A DNA stretch of 64,000 nucleotides from Acidithiobacillus caldus ATCC 51756 (GTDB taxonomy: Bacteria; Pseudomonadota; Gammaproteobacteria; Acidithiobacillales; Acidithiobacillaceae): the NCBI RefSeq assembly GCF_000175575.2, contig NZ_CP005986.1, forward strand, positions 379,549 to 443,548. Reading direction: 5' to 3'. The notes under the pieces are model-generated. The model was not told the origin of the DNA and searched no databases. It worked only from the letters and a program-made list of their open reading frames with translations. The first letter of the stretch is position 1. Every line of letters begins with the position of its first letter. Both the position numbers and the translations under genes were made by a program. Below are positions 29,978 to 37,644 of the stretch, piece after piece.

Positions 29978-30381
29978 ATCGCATCGTGCTGCTGACCCAC
30001 AGCGGGCTTGGTCGCGGTTTTCTTTCGGTGCTGGAACATATCTACGGGGCTGTGCCGGACGCCGTGGAGTTGCGTGAAATTGGCGCCGACAGCGACCTGG
30101 AATGGGAAAAAGCGCAACTGCGTCAACGTATCGGGCAACTGGCACCAGGCGAGGCGTTGCTGATCCTCACGGACCTTTTCGGCGCGACACCGACGAATAT
30201 CGTGCCCGTGGAAATGCTGGGCGCGCGCGCGCGAATGGTGACGGGTGTCAACCTGCCCATGCTTTTGCGCGCGCTATCCCGGCGCGATATGCCCGTGCAG
30301 CCGTGGCTGGACGCCGTGCTCGCGGGTGCCCACGAGGGTATTCGCGCCTTTCCCCATAAGCGCGGTAATTTTCCGTCCTAG
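29974..30381 (+). CDS. PTS mannose-type EIIA domain protein
   Basis: A stand-alone mannose-family EIIA protein, 135 residues, GTG start overlapping rapZ by 4 nt. The phospho-acceptor His9 is in IVLLTHSGLGRG, and the conserved ILTDLFGATPTNIVPVEML segment is intact. No mannose-type EIIB, EIIC or EIID gene is seen, so it is likely a regulatory phosphate sink rather than part of a sugar transporter. It closes the rpoN-hpf-ptsN-hprK-rapZ-EIIA run. Confidence 0.92.
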   Translation: MNRIVLLTHSGLGRGFLSVLEHIYGAVPDAVELREIGADSDLEWEKAQLRQRIGQLAPGEALLILTDLFGATPTNIVPVEMLGARARMVTGVNLPMLLRALSRRDMPVQPWLDAVLAGAHEGIRAFPHKRGNFPS

Positions 30382-30413
30382 CAAGATTTTCCGCTTTTGC
30401 CCTGTTGCGCGTA

Positions 30414-30441
30414 TTGAGTAGCGTTGCGGACCTGCTACAAT
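30414..30441 (+). promoter_or_regulatory. Candidate sigma-70 promoter of the Lpp-like gene
   Basis: TTGAGT (30414-30419) and TACAAT (30436-30441) are separated by 16 nt in the 180-nt gap before the lipoprotein gene, giving a leader of about 115 nt. A second pair, TTGACT (30513-30518) and TTATCC (30535-30540), lies closer to the gene. A GG-N10-GC element (TGGC at 30480-30483, GTGCT at 30491-30495) also has sigma-54 spacing, but it is only a partial match. Confidence 0.4.
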
Positions 30442-30561
30442 GCAGCCCACGGAATGCTCGACAGCGGGGCACTGAGGTTTGGCTCTGCGCGTGCTGGTGC
30501 GCCGGACTTTTTTTGACTATGCTTTAAACGCTCGTTATCCAACTCGACAAAGGAGACTGTC

Positions 30562-30867
30562 ATGAGCAAGTTCACCACCGCTTTGAAGGTTACTGCGCTG
30601 ATTCTGCCCCTCGGTCTGGCCGGTTGCGCCACCACCTCCGATCTGAACAAGGTCGCCGCCAAGGCCGACGCCGCGCAGTCCACGGCCAACGAGGCGCTTG
30701 CCAAGGCTAACGCTGCTCAGAACACCGCCACTGAGGCCCTGAGCAAGGCCAACGCCGCGCAGAGCACCGCCGATCAGGCCATGAGCACTGCCAACTCCGC
30801 CAATCAGAAGGCTGAAGAAGCCAATGAGAAGGTTGAGCGCATGTTCAAGAAGGCGATGATGAAGTAA
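30562..30867 (+). CDS. Lpp-like alanine-zipper outer membrane lipoprotein
   Basis: Small lipoprotein of 101 residues. A signal peptide with lipobox LAGC (Cys22) precedes a long helix of repeats containing AAKADAAQSTANEALAKANAAQ and ALSKANAAQSTADQAM. The Ala-rich heptads resemble a trimeric alanine zipper as in Braun lipoprotein. The C-terminus ends FKKAMMK with a terminal Lys, the position by which Lpp is cross-linked to peptidoglycan. An L,D-transpeptidase gene is directly downstream on the opposite strand. Good AAGGAG site and a strong terminator suggest high expression. Confidence 0.88.
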   Translation: MSKFTTALKVTALILPLGLAGCATTSDLNKVAAKADAAQSTANEALAKANAAQNTATEALSKANAAQSTADQAMSTANSANQKAEEANEKVERMFKKAMMK

Positions 30868-30885
30868 GACCACCGAAAGTTTCGG

Positions 30886-30914
30886 AAAAACCCCCGCCCA
30901 TGGCGGGGTTTTTT
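30886..30914. terminator. Bidirectional rho-independent terminator
   Basis: CCCCGCC (30892-30898) pairs with GGCGGGG (30902-30908) around a CAT loop. It is preceded by an A run and followed by a T run, so it can stop both the Lpp-like transcript (plus) and the L,D-transpeptidase transcript (minus), whose stop codon is at 30936. Confidence 0.88.
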
Positions 30915-30935
30915 ATTCCCGCCAGCGCAACGGTA

Positions 30936-31883
30936 TCAGGACGCCGCTGGCAGGATGCCCACCAGCACCGGCACCCCCTCGGCCTTGTGCAATAGGGTCA
31001 AGGCTTCGCTTGGTTCCAGATAAATCCCGGCCGGTGCGCTTTCCTTCAGCCAGAGCATGAACTTTGCCTCGAGTTCCGCCGGGTCCGAGTCATCGTCCAG
31101 CACGGGATAGATCTGTAGGTACACGTGGTCCCCGCGCCGGCCCCACAGCCAAGGCTGATTGACCACGGTCACCGGGGTGCCCGCGGGCACCGCAGCAAAG
31201 AGCTTGGCGATATCCTCCGGGTAGAGGCGGATGCAGCCGTGACTGACACGCATGCCCACGCCCCAGGGCTTGTCGGTGCCATGGATGAGATAACCGGGCC
31301 AACCCAGCCGCAGGGCGTACTGACCGAGGGGATTCTGGGGGCCCGCCGGCACGACATCGGGGAGTATTTCGCCCTTCTCCGCGTGCTCGGCGCGGATGCT
31401 GGCTGGAGGCGTCCAGGTGGGATCCTTGACCTTGCCGGTCACCTGCGTCTTTCCCAGGGGCGTGCGCCAGCCCTCGCGGCCAATGCCCAGGGGATAGCTC
31501 ACCACGACCTTTCCGTTCTTGCCCTCGGGGTAGTAAAAAAGCCGCATGGCCGCAAGATTGATGACGATGCCCTGGCGTGGTGCGTCCGGCAGTATGGTCT
31601 CGCCTGGGATCAGCACGGGCGTCCCCGCACCGGGAAGCCAGGGGTCGACCTTGGGGTTGGCCAAGCGGATCTGGTCGTAGCCGATATCGTGGCGCCGGGC
31701 AATGTCGATGAGGGTGTCTTCATAACGGGCGTCGGTGTAACCGAGGCTGCCAATCAGGTTATCTGGAGGCGGTGGCAAGGGGAATTCCGCTGCCGCAATG
31801 GACGTGGCGGCACAGAGCCCGATGAGCAACAGGGTAATTCGGATGACGACGTCCAAATGAGCTCCCTCTAGTTTCTCGTTCAT
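30936..31883 (-). CDS. L,D-transpeptidase (YkuD family) with LysM-like region
   Basis: Periplasmic enzyme of 315 residues. It has a signal peptide (about residues 14-32). A LysM-like peptidoglycan-binding segment follows (DTLIDIARRHDIGYDQIRLANPKVDPW, about 55-100). The YkuD catalytic domain has IHGTDKPWGVGMRVSHGCIRLYPED with the nucleophile Cys in SHGC and the conserved His and Arg. Family members form 3-3 cross-links or attach Lpp to peptidoglycan. The convergent Lpp-like gene with terminal Lys makes the Lpp-attachment role (ErfK/YbiS type) attractive, but this is inferred. Confidence 0.93.
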   Translation of the reverse strand: MNEKLEGAHLDVVIRITLLLIGLCAATSIAAAEFPLPPPPDNLIGSLGYTDARYEDTLIDIARRHDIGYDQIRLANPKVDPWLPGAGTPVLIPGETILPDAPRQGIVINLAAMRLFYYPEGKNGKVVVSYPLGIGREGWRTPLGKTQVTGKVKDPTWTPPASIRAEHAEKGEILPDVVPAGPQNPLGQYALRLGWPGYLIHGTDKPWGVGMRVSHGCIRLYPEDIAKLFAAVPAGTPVTVVNQPWLWGRRGDHVYLQIYPVLDDDSDPAELEAKFMLWLKESAPAGIYLEPSEALTLLHKAEGVPVLVGILPAAS

Positions 31884-31918
31884 GGATTGGTGGGGATGGA
31901 TCCCCGTGCCCGGCGCGG

Positions 31919-33025
31919 TCAGCCCTCGACGGCAGATCGAAGCGGTTTACCGATTATGGTAAAGACCTTGCTGAACCTTAGCAATCGCGTATGTCCCATG
32001 GCACTGGGTTGAAATTCCCCCAGAGCGTAGACCCCGAGCATGGGTAGCCGGCCGAAGCGCTCCTTCCACAGGGCCAGGTCGTCGTCCCGCTGACCAAAGA
32101 AGCTGGCGTTTCGCCCGATGGAACTGCTGATCCACGCCGTTCGTGCCTCGATGTCGGCGGCTTCCAGCGCCTCCAGCGCCAGACGGGTGTCGCGACGGGC
32201 GACCTCAGGATCGCGCACGGCCAGATAGACGCTGGCTCCAGGGTGCAGGGGTCGTTCTAGCCAAAGGCCGCTGCGGCCGACATCCGTGGCGGTAATGGAG
32301 AGCAACTCGGGCTCTGCGTCTCCACCTTCCGGCACCTCCACCACCACAAAGCGGTCCAGGGGCAGCTTGCGCGCCTGGCGCAGTGCATAGGGGATATTCC
32401 GGGCCAGCAGGGGCAGCGCGGAGTACCGTTCCAGCGCCAAGAGCAGCGCGCCCTGCTGACGGCGGATGGGCAGCGCCTCGGTGAGGGGGCGCAGGCCACG
32501 GGAGGCCTGGCTTCGTGCATGCAGCGGTCCAACCACCTGCAGACAGAGACTGCCAGAGATGGGGCGACCCTGGGCTCCACGCCACTGGCTGAATTGACTG
32601 CCGACGGCGCCGAAGCTGCCATGGGAGCAGGCTTCAGCATACCGGTTGAGGCTGGCCCCGGGTCGGTCCCACAACAGAAACGGAGCCTCGGCAACGGATC
32701 GTTCGGACCGGCCCCAGGCCAGCCCCAGTGGAGCGGCAAAGAGTTGCACGGCACAGGCGGAACTGCCCAGTGCGCTCCCATCCTGGGTAAAGACACCTGG
32801 GAAGGTGCCGACGACGAATTGAAGACAGCCGAGATCGGCACGGGCCCGCCGTAGCGCCTCCTGCGGCAGTTGGAGGTGCGGCGGGCTGAAAAGGATGATG
32901 GCCGCGGTAATCTCGCCGCACTCCCCCATGCCTGCACGCGCCATGGTCAGGGCCTCGTCAAGAAGGGCTGCCGGCGCCCGCGCACCCGAGGCAAAACCGG
33001 TGCTTAGCTGGGGCTCCGCTGCCAA
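31919..33025 (-). CDS. FIST domain protein (signal-sensing)
   Basis: A 368-residue protein matching the FIST N and FIST C domain layout. The N-terminal part has GFASGARAPAALLDEALTMA and AAIILFSPPHL. The C-terminal part has RNIPYALRQARKLPLDRF, SIGRNASFFGQRDDDLALWKERFG and PMLGVYALGEFQP, typical FIST C. FIST domains are thought to sense small ligands and often occur with signalling proteins. No kinase or cyclase domain is fused here. The start appears to be TTG at 33025, overlapping the end of nth by 22 nt; no better start preserves the first FIST strands. Confidence 0.8.
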   Translation of the reverse strand: MAAEPQLSTGFASGARAPAALLDEALTMARAGMGECGEITAAIILFSPPHLQLPQEALRRARADLGCLQFVVGTFPGVFTQDGSALGSSACAVQLFAAPLGLAWGRSERSVAEAPFLLWDRPGASLNRYAEACSHGSFGAVGSQFSQWRGAQGRPISGSLCLQVVGPLHARSQASRGLRPLTEALPIRRQQGALLLALERYSALPLLARNIPYALRQARKLPLDRFVVVEVPEGGDAEPELLSITATDVGRSGLWLERPLHPGASVYLAVRDPEVARRDTRLALEALEAADIEARTAWISSSIGRNASFFGQRDDDLALWKERFGRLPMLGVYALGEFQPSAMGHTRLLRFSKVFTIIGKPLRSAVEG

Positions 33026-33663
33026 AGGGTCTTATCGGGCCAGGCACAGCAGGAGAAAAGGGCGCAGTCGGCGCAACGCGGCTTGCGCGCTGTACAGGTG
33101 TAGCGGCCGTGCAGAATCAACAGGTGGTGGGCGTCCTTACGCACGTCGGCGGGGACGACCTCCAGCAAGCCTTTCTCCACCGCCAAGGGCGTTTTGCCCG
33201 GAGCAATGCCGAGGCGATTGGCGACGCGAAAGATGTGGGTATCCACGGCGATGGTGGGTTCACCGAAAAGGGTGTTGAGCACGACATTGGCGGTCTTGCG
33301 CCCCACTCCAGGCAAGGATTCCAGCGCCTCTCGGGAGTTTGGCACTTGTCCATCGAAGCGTTGCAACAGGGCACCGGAGAGGGCGTGGACGTGCCGGGCC
33401 TTGGCGTTGAAAAGACCCAGGCTGCGAATATGGGCACGGATCCCCTCCTCACCCAGTTCCCACATGGCTTTCGGTGTCGGCGCTGCAGCAAAAAGCCCAG
33501 CGCTGCAGAGGTTTACCGCCTTGTCGGTGCTCTGCGCCGAGAGCACCACCGCCACCAGCAGTTGAAAGGGACTGTGGTAGTGCAGTTCCGTGCGCGGGTC
33601 GGGAATGGCAGCGCGCAACGCGGCGAAACAGCGCGCTGCGCGCTGCTTGCGAGTCTGGCTCAA
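33004..33663 (-). CDS. nth: Endonuclease III
   Basis: DNA glycosylase/AP lyase for oxidised pyrimidines in base excision repair, 219 residues. The helix-hairpin-helix LPGVGRKTANVVLNTLFG carries the catalytic Lys; the catalytic Asp is in IAVDTHIFRVANRLG. Four Cys (CTARKPRCADCALFSC) form the [4Fe-4S] cluster near the C-terminus. The ATG at 33663 lies 24 nt after the His-rich gene stop, and the 3' end overlaps the FIST gene. Confidence 0.96.
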   Translation of the reverse strand: MSQTRKQRAARCFAALRAAIPDPRTELHYHSPFQLLVAVVLSAQSTDKAVNLCSAGLFAAAPTPKAMWELGEEGIRAHIRSLGLFNAKARHVHALSGALLQRFDGQVPNSREALESLPGVGRKTANVVLNTLFGEPTIAVDTHIFRVANRLGIAPGKTPLAVEKGLLEVVPADVRKDAHHLLILHGRYTCTARKPRCADCALFSCCAWPDKTLWQRSPS

Positions 33664-33687
33664 TGTCCGGAATTGGCCTTCGGAACC

Positions 33688-34110
33688 TCAGACGTGCCGA
33701 TAGCGTCCGATCTCCGGAGCTTCGGGGCGAGGATGCTTGGCCGCCACGGCATTGGCCTCTTCCACCCAATGGTGGTGCTCTTCTTCCAGCTGGTGCAGTG
33801 CCTCGTGGTCCAGCTTGGGCAGAATACTACCTTTGATGAATTCGCCAAGATCCAGCAGACGGGTGGCGATGGCATAACCGTGCAGGTGGAACTCGTGATC
33901 GGCGTGGGTACCGAAGTGGAAATGCTCGCCCTGGAAGAGTACACCCTTGGCGGCCAGCAGGTCCGGATCGTTCAGAACGAAATTCTTGGCCCAGGTATAC
34001 CAGTGCTCGTAATACTTTTCCTGTGCTTCAAGGCCCCAGTTGTGGGCTTCGAAGAAGGCATAAACGGAAACCCGGTTGGCCTTGCCGGAAAAAGGAAAGT
34101 GTCCTGCCAT
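33688..34110 (-). CDS. His-rich helical protein of unknown function, putative metal binder
   Basis: I do not recognise this family. The start ATG 34110 is set by a near-perfect ribosome site (AAGGAG, 7 nt away); an upstream in-frame start lacks one. The 140-residue product has no signal peptide or membrane span. It carries 16 His residues, including H63, H65, H69, H72, H75 and H77 in a short acidic stretch (GEHFHFGTHADHEFHLHG), and H102, H106 and H112-114 in a predicted helix (LDHEALHQLEEEHHHWVEE). The layout suggests metal binding, but no known fold could be assigned. It lies between glgA and nth and probably has its own promoter. Confidence 0.8.
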   Translation of the reverse strand: MAGHFPFSGKANRVSVYAFFEAHNWGLEAQEKYYEHWYTWAKNFVLNDPDLLAAKGVLFQGEHFHFGTHADHEFHLHGYAIATRLLDLGEFIKGSILPKLDHEALHQLEEEHHHWVEEANAVAAKHPRPEAPEIGRYRHV

Positions 34111-34149
34111 GCTGTACTCCTTGGGGTCGTTCACGAATATATGCGCATC

Positions 34150-34155
34150 ATTATA
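34150..34155 (-). promoter_or_regulatory. Consensus -10 element before the His-rich gene
   Basis: On the minus strand a perfect TATAAT lies 40 nt upstream of the ATG at 34110. I see no good -35 hexamer 16-18 nt upstream, so an activator may be needed, or the element may be fortuitous. Perfect TATAAT boxes are rare in this GC-rich sequence. Confidence 0.4.
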
Positions 34156-34290
34156 GACCCTTTGCCGCGGTATCGGGTAGCGTGGCGGTCAGGCTGTCCT
34201 CGGTCTGCAGGCAATGGCAAGAGGACAGGTAGTGGAGTCTCCTTGGGATGATCCCATGTGGTGGCCGTCGCCGCAGGACCGCCCAAGGCG

Positions 34291-35754
34291 CTACACAATA
34301 CTGCCGTAGAGATCCCGGTAGGCGAGGGCGGCGCTACGCCAACTGTGGTCTTCGCCCATGCCGCGTGCTTGCAGTTCCCGCCAGAGGGCAGGCTGATGAA
34401 AATAGCGCTCGGCGCGCAGGATGGCCGTGCGCAGGGCATCCACCTGGGCGGGACGGAAAACGAAGCCGTTACCGGGCCGGGTCACGGACCCATCGACATC
34501 GACCACGGTATCCGCAAGGCCACCCGTCTCGTGGACGATGGGCACGGTCCCGTAACGGAGACTGTACATCTGGTTGAGACCGCAGGGCTCGAAGCGGGAC
34601 GGCATCAGGAAGATATCGGCACCGGCTTCGATGCGATGGGATAAGGCTTCATCGAAGCCGATCCGGGCCGCCATCTGGCCGCGGTGCATGGACCCGAGCT
34701 CGCGCAGACGCTGCTCCAGTGCCCGCTCGCCACTACCGAGGATGACCAGCTGGAGGCCACGCTTGAGTAGCTCTGGGGCCAAGGCCAGGACGAGGTCCGA
34801 GCCTTTCTGCTCCACCAGGCGACTGATCATGCCCAGCACCGGCACGCCGGGATCGGGAAAGAGTCCAAGTTCCTGCTGCAGACGCGCCTTGCAGATGGCC
34901 TTGCCCTGCAGATCGTCGGCGCTGTAGTGGGCAGGCAGATAGGGGTCGGCAGCCGGATTCCAATGCTCCGCGTCGATGCCATTGAGAATCCCGCTGAGCG
35001 CGTGGCTGCGCGCCCGGAGCAGGCCGTCGAGGCCCATGCCGAATTCCGGGCGCTGAATTTCTTGGGCGTAAGTCGGGCTCACGGTGCTCAGGTGGTCGGC
35101 GTAGACGAGGCCGGCCTTGAGGAAGGAGAAACTGCCGTAGAGCTCGGTTCCCTCGGGATGGAAATCCGCCGCTGGCAGATGCAGAGGCTCCAGAACGGTG
35201 GGGGCAAAGCGCCCCTGGTAGGCCAGATTATGGATGGTCAGGAGCGTTCGCGGTCGGGCCGCACCGACGCGCGCCTCCAGATCCAGCAGGTAGGGCACGA
35301 GACCCGTCTGCCAGTCGTTGACGTGGACGAGATCCGCTTGCCAGAAGAGCTCCGCTACCCGTCCCTGGGCAATTTCCACCGCCGCCCGGCACAGGCGGGC
35401 AAAACGCTGGGCATTGTCGGGCCAGTCCTCCCCCGCCGGATTCTGATACGGGGTGCCGGCCCGCTCGAAGTCGGGGTGGCGCAGGAAAAGCCACTCGGGG
35501 TGCTCGCTGTGGCTCAGGATCGCCAGCTTCTCGCCGCTGAAGGGTAGGTAGATGTCGGCGCGATGCTGCAAGCGTGCGCCATCTGGCCGTCCGTACCAGG
35601 GAACCAGAACACGTACATCCTCGCCCGCCGCCAATAACTGACGCGGCAAGGCACCGCTGACGTCGCCGAGGCCGCCCGTCTTGGAAAAAGGCGCCATTTC
35701 CGAGGTCACGAAGAGGATCCGCAAGGGCTGCTCCCATTTTGCCAAGGGGACCAT
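34291..35754 (-). CDS. glgA: Glycogen synthase (ADP-glucose glucosyltransferase)
   Basis: GT5 enzyme elongating alpha-1,4-glucan from ADP-glucose, 487 residues, usual length. The N-terminal ADP-glucose-binding KTGG motif is in MAPFSKTGGLGDVSGALPRQL. DWQTGLVPYLL and the catalytic His region LTIHNLAYQGRF follow. The C-terminal GT-B domain has GMISRLVEQKGSDLV and the conserved Glu motif SRFEPCGLNQMYSLRYGTVPIVHETGGLADTV. The gene stands alone; other glg genes are not in the window. Confidence 0.95.
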   Translation of the reverse strand: MVPLAKWEQPLRILFVTSEMAPFSKTGGLGDVSGALPRQLLAAGEDVRVLVPWYGRPDGARLQHRADIYLPFSGEKLAILSHSEHPEWLFLRHPDFERAGTPYQNPAGEDWPDNAQRFARLCRAAVEIAQGRVAELFWQADLVHVNDWQTGLVPYLLDLEARVGAARPRTLLTIHNLAYQGRFAPTVLEPLHLPAADFHPEGTELYGSFSFLKAGLVYADHLSTVSPTYAQEIQRPEFGMGLDGLLRARSHALSGILNGIDAEHWNPAADPYLPAHYSADDLQGKAICKARLQQELGLFPDPGVPVLGMISRLVEQKGSDLVLALAPELLKRGLQLVILGSGERALEQRLRELGSMHRGQMAARIGFDEALSHRIEAGADIFLMPSRFEPCGLNQMYSLRYGTVPIVHETGGLADTVVDVDGSVTRPGNGFVFRPAQVDALRTAILRAERYFHQPALWRELQARGMGEDHSWRSAALAYRDLYGSIV

Positions 35755-35877
35755 ACCCTAGCACGAAAGGTGCGGGGCTTCATCGCCTTTTTTGAATGTT
35801 ATCCGCGTCTCCCGTATATTCAGTGGCCATTGCGACCCCTCGCCGCAGGGGGGGGGCTTGGCCAAGGAAGACGGGAC

Positions 35878-36438
35878 ATGGATATCTGTGAACGTTTCAA
35901 GGAGTTTCGGGATCGTGGGCGGCTGGTGGTGTACTTTCCCAATACCCATACGGGGGAGGAGCCGGAAGCCTACGCCGTGTTTCTGGCGCTGATGCGGGTG
36001 CGCATGGGCCTCATGGTGCTGGCCCCGGACCAGGAAGAACGCTACGAACCCATCTACCGGGAGGCCATCAAGTACCACCTGCAGACCATTCGCCACAGCC
36101 GTCTTTTCACGAGCTTCGTTCCCATCAAGACCCGCGTTTATTTTGTCGAGACGGCGGCGGTACGCGATGCCTTTTACGGCTGTGCCGATTTCTGTGTTCC
36201 CGGAGGGAGTCTGGTGGGGGGCGCCGTCGATCTCGCCGGCCCCATCCAGGCCGACTGCCCCATCGTGCTTGGACCAGCGGCTAACGATGGCGCGAGCAAG
36301 GCTCTGGTGGCGGCGGGCGGCGCCCTGCAGGCCGATAGCATCGCTGCCATCCCTGAGCTTGCCAAAACCTGGCTCTCCGACCCGCAGGCGGCTCGCGACG
36401 CGGCACGCAAGGCGCGCGATTGGTGGCAGAACCGCTGA
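35878..36438 (+). CDS. Stand-alone C-terminal domain of a Kdo transferase (WaaA/GT30-like)
   Basis: The 186-residue product from ATG 35878 resembles only the C-terminal Rossmann half of 3-deoxy-D-manno-octulosonic acid transferase. Its THTGEEPEAY corresponds to the family THEGEE motif. ETAAVRDAFYGCADFCVPGGSLVGGAVDLAGPI and CPIVLGPAANDG correspond to the GELxxxYxxADxxFVGGSLVxxGGHNxxEPA and PVLxGPHTFNF segments. The N-terminal half (about 220 residues with the membrane anchor and acceptor site) is missing. The HN of GGHN is replaced, and several lipid-A-core contacts are altered. The reading frame is intact and has a ribosome site, so it looks like a functional half-protein rather than debris. 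Function unknown. Confidence 0.75.
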   Translation: MDICERFKEFRDRGRLVVYFPNTHTGEEPEAYAVFLALMRVRMGLMVLAPDQEERYEPIYREAIKYHLQTIRHSRLFTSFVPIKTRVYFVETAAVRDAFYGCADFCVPGGSLVGGAVDLAGPIQADCPIVLGPAANDGASKALVAAGGALQADSIAAIPELAKTWLSDPQAARDAARKARDWWQNR

Positions 36439-36503
36439 AAAATGCTACCCGGCAGTAGCGCCGAGCATCGAGGCTTTGCTTCCCGAAGCCCGTGGAGTCG
36501 GCG

Positions 36504-37628
36504 TCAGCCGTAGTGGCGCGCTATCCAGTCGCGATAGCTGCCGTCCAGTACCGGCTGCCACCACTCCCGGTGCTCCAGATACCAGCGAATGGTCTGGCGG
36601 ATGCCCTCGGCAAAGGTATACTGCGGTGCAAAACCCAACTCCTTGCGGATCTTGCTGGCGTCGATGGCGTAGCGGCGATCGTGTCCGGGGCGATCGCGGA
36701 CGTGCTGGATGAGTTCGGCGCTGGGTCGTCCGTGGGCAGGTGCCGCCTGCGGATAGCGCCTTAGCCAGGCACCGTCCTGGGCAAAGATCGCATCGATCTC
36801 CGCGCAGATGAGCTCGACGATGTCCAGATTGCTCCACTCGTTACAGCCGCCGATGTTGTAGCTCTCGCCCACCGTGCCCCGCTCCAGAATCTGGGCGATG
36901 CCTCGACAGTGGTCCTCGACATACAGCCAGTCGCGGATCTGCCGTCCATCGCCGTAGATGGGCAGTGTCTTGCCGTGCAGGATGTTGAGAATAACCAGGG
37001 GGATGAGCTTTTCCGGGAAATGGAAGGGGCCGTAATTGTTAGAGCAGTTGCTGGTGGTCGTCTGCAGCCCGTAGGTGTGGTGATAGGCCCGCACCAGATG
37101 GTCGGACCCCGCCTTGCTGGCGGCATAGGGTGAGTTGGGTGCGTAGGGGGTGTCCTCGCGAAAGGGCGCGTCGCCTGGGCTGAGGCTGCCATAGACCTCA
37201 TCCGTGGAAATGTGGTGGAAGCGGTGCGGGACGGAGCCCTGGGGATCGTCCAGCCAGACGGTCTTGGCTGCCCGCAGCAGACTGTGGGTGCCGAGTATAT
37301 TGCTGCGAATGAAGGCGTCTGGGTCGTGGATGGAGCGATCGACGTGGCTCTCGGCGGCAAAGTGCACCACGACATTGAGGCGATGGTCGCGCAACAAACG
37401 TACCACCAGTGCCTCATCGTTGATATCCCCCTGCACGAAGCGAAAGCCCGGACGTGCCTCGAGGCCCGCCAGGCTATGTCGGTTGCCGGCATAGGTCAGG
37501 GCATCCAGCACCACCAGAGTGGCCCGTGGATGCTGCTGCAGCCAGTAATGGCAGAAATTGGCCCCGATGAAACCGGCACCGCCCGTTACCAGCAGGCGTT
37601 TTTCGGGGAAGATGTCCGTGTTCGGCAT
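36504..37628 (-). CDS. rfbB: dTDP-glucose 4,6-dehydratase
   Basis: Second enzyme of dTDP-L-rhamnose synthesis, an extended SDR of 374 residues. The NAD-binding motif is LLVTGGAGFIGANFCHYW; the catalytic Tyr-Lys pair is in SPYAASKAGSDHLV, with the TDEVYGSL segment before it. Start ATG 37628 is chosen for its GGGAG ribosome site; ATG 37640 would add four residues. It is the last gene of the rhamnose cluster, 16 nt after rfbD. Confidence 0.96.
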   Translation of the reverse strand: MPNTDIFPEKRLLVTGGAGFIGANFCHYWLQQHPRATLVVLDALTYAGNRHSLAGLEARPGFRFVQGDINDEALVVRLLRDHRLNVVVHFAAESHVDRSIHDPDAFIRSNILGTHSLLRAAKTVWLDDPQGSVPHRFHHISTDEVYGSLSPGDAPFREDTPYAPNSPYAASKAGSDHLVRAYHHTYGLQTTTSNCSNNYGPFHFPEKLIPLVILNILHGKTLPIYGDGRQIRDWLYVEDHCRGIAQILERGTVGESYNIGGCNEWSNLDIVELICAEIDAIFAQDGAWLRRYPQAAPAHGRPSAELIQHVRDRPGHDRRYAIDASKIRKELGFAPQYTFAEGIRQTIRWYLEHREWWQPVLDGSYRDWIARHYG

Positions 37629-37644
37629 GGTGGCTCCCATGGGT

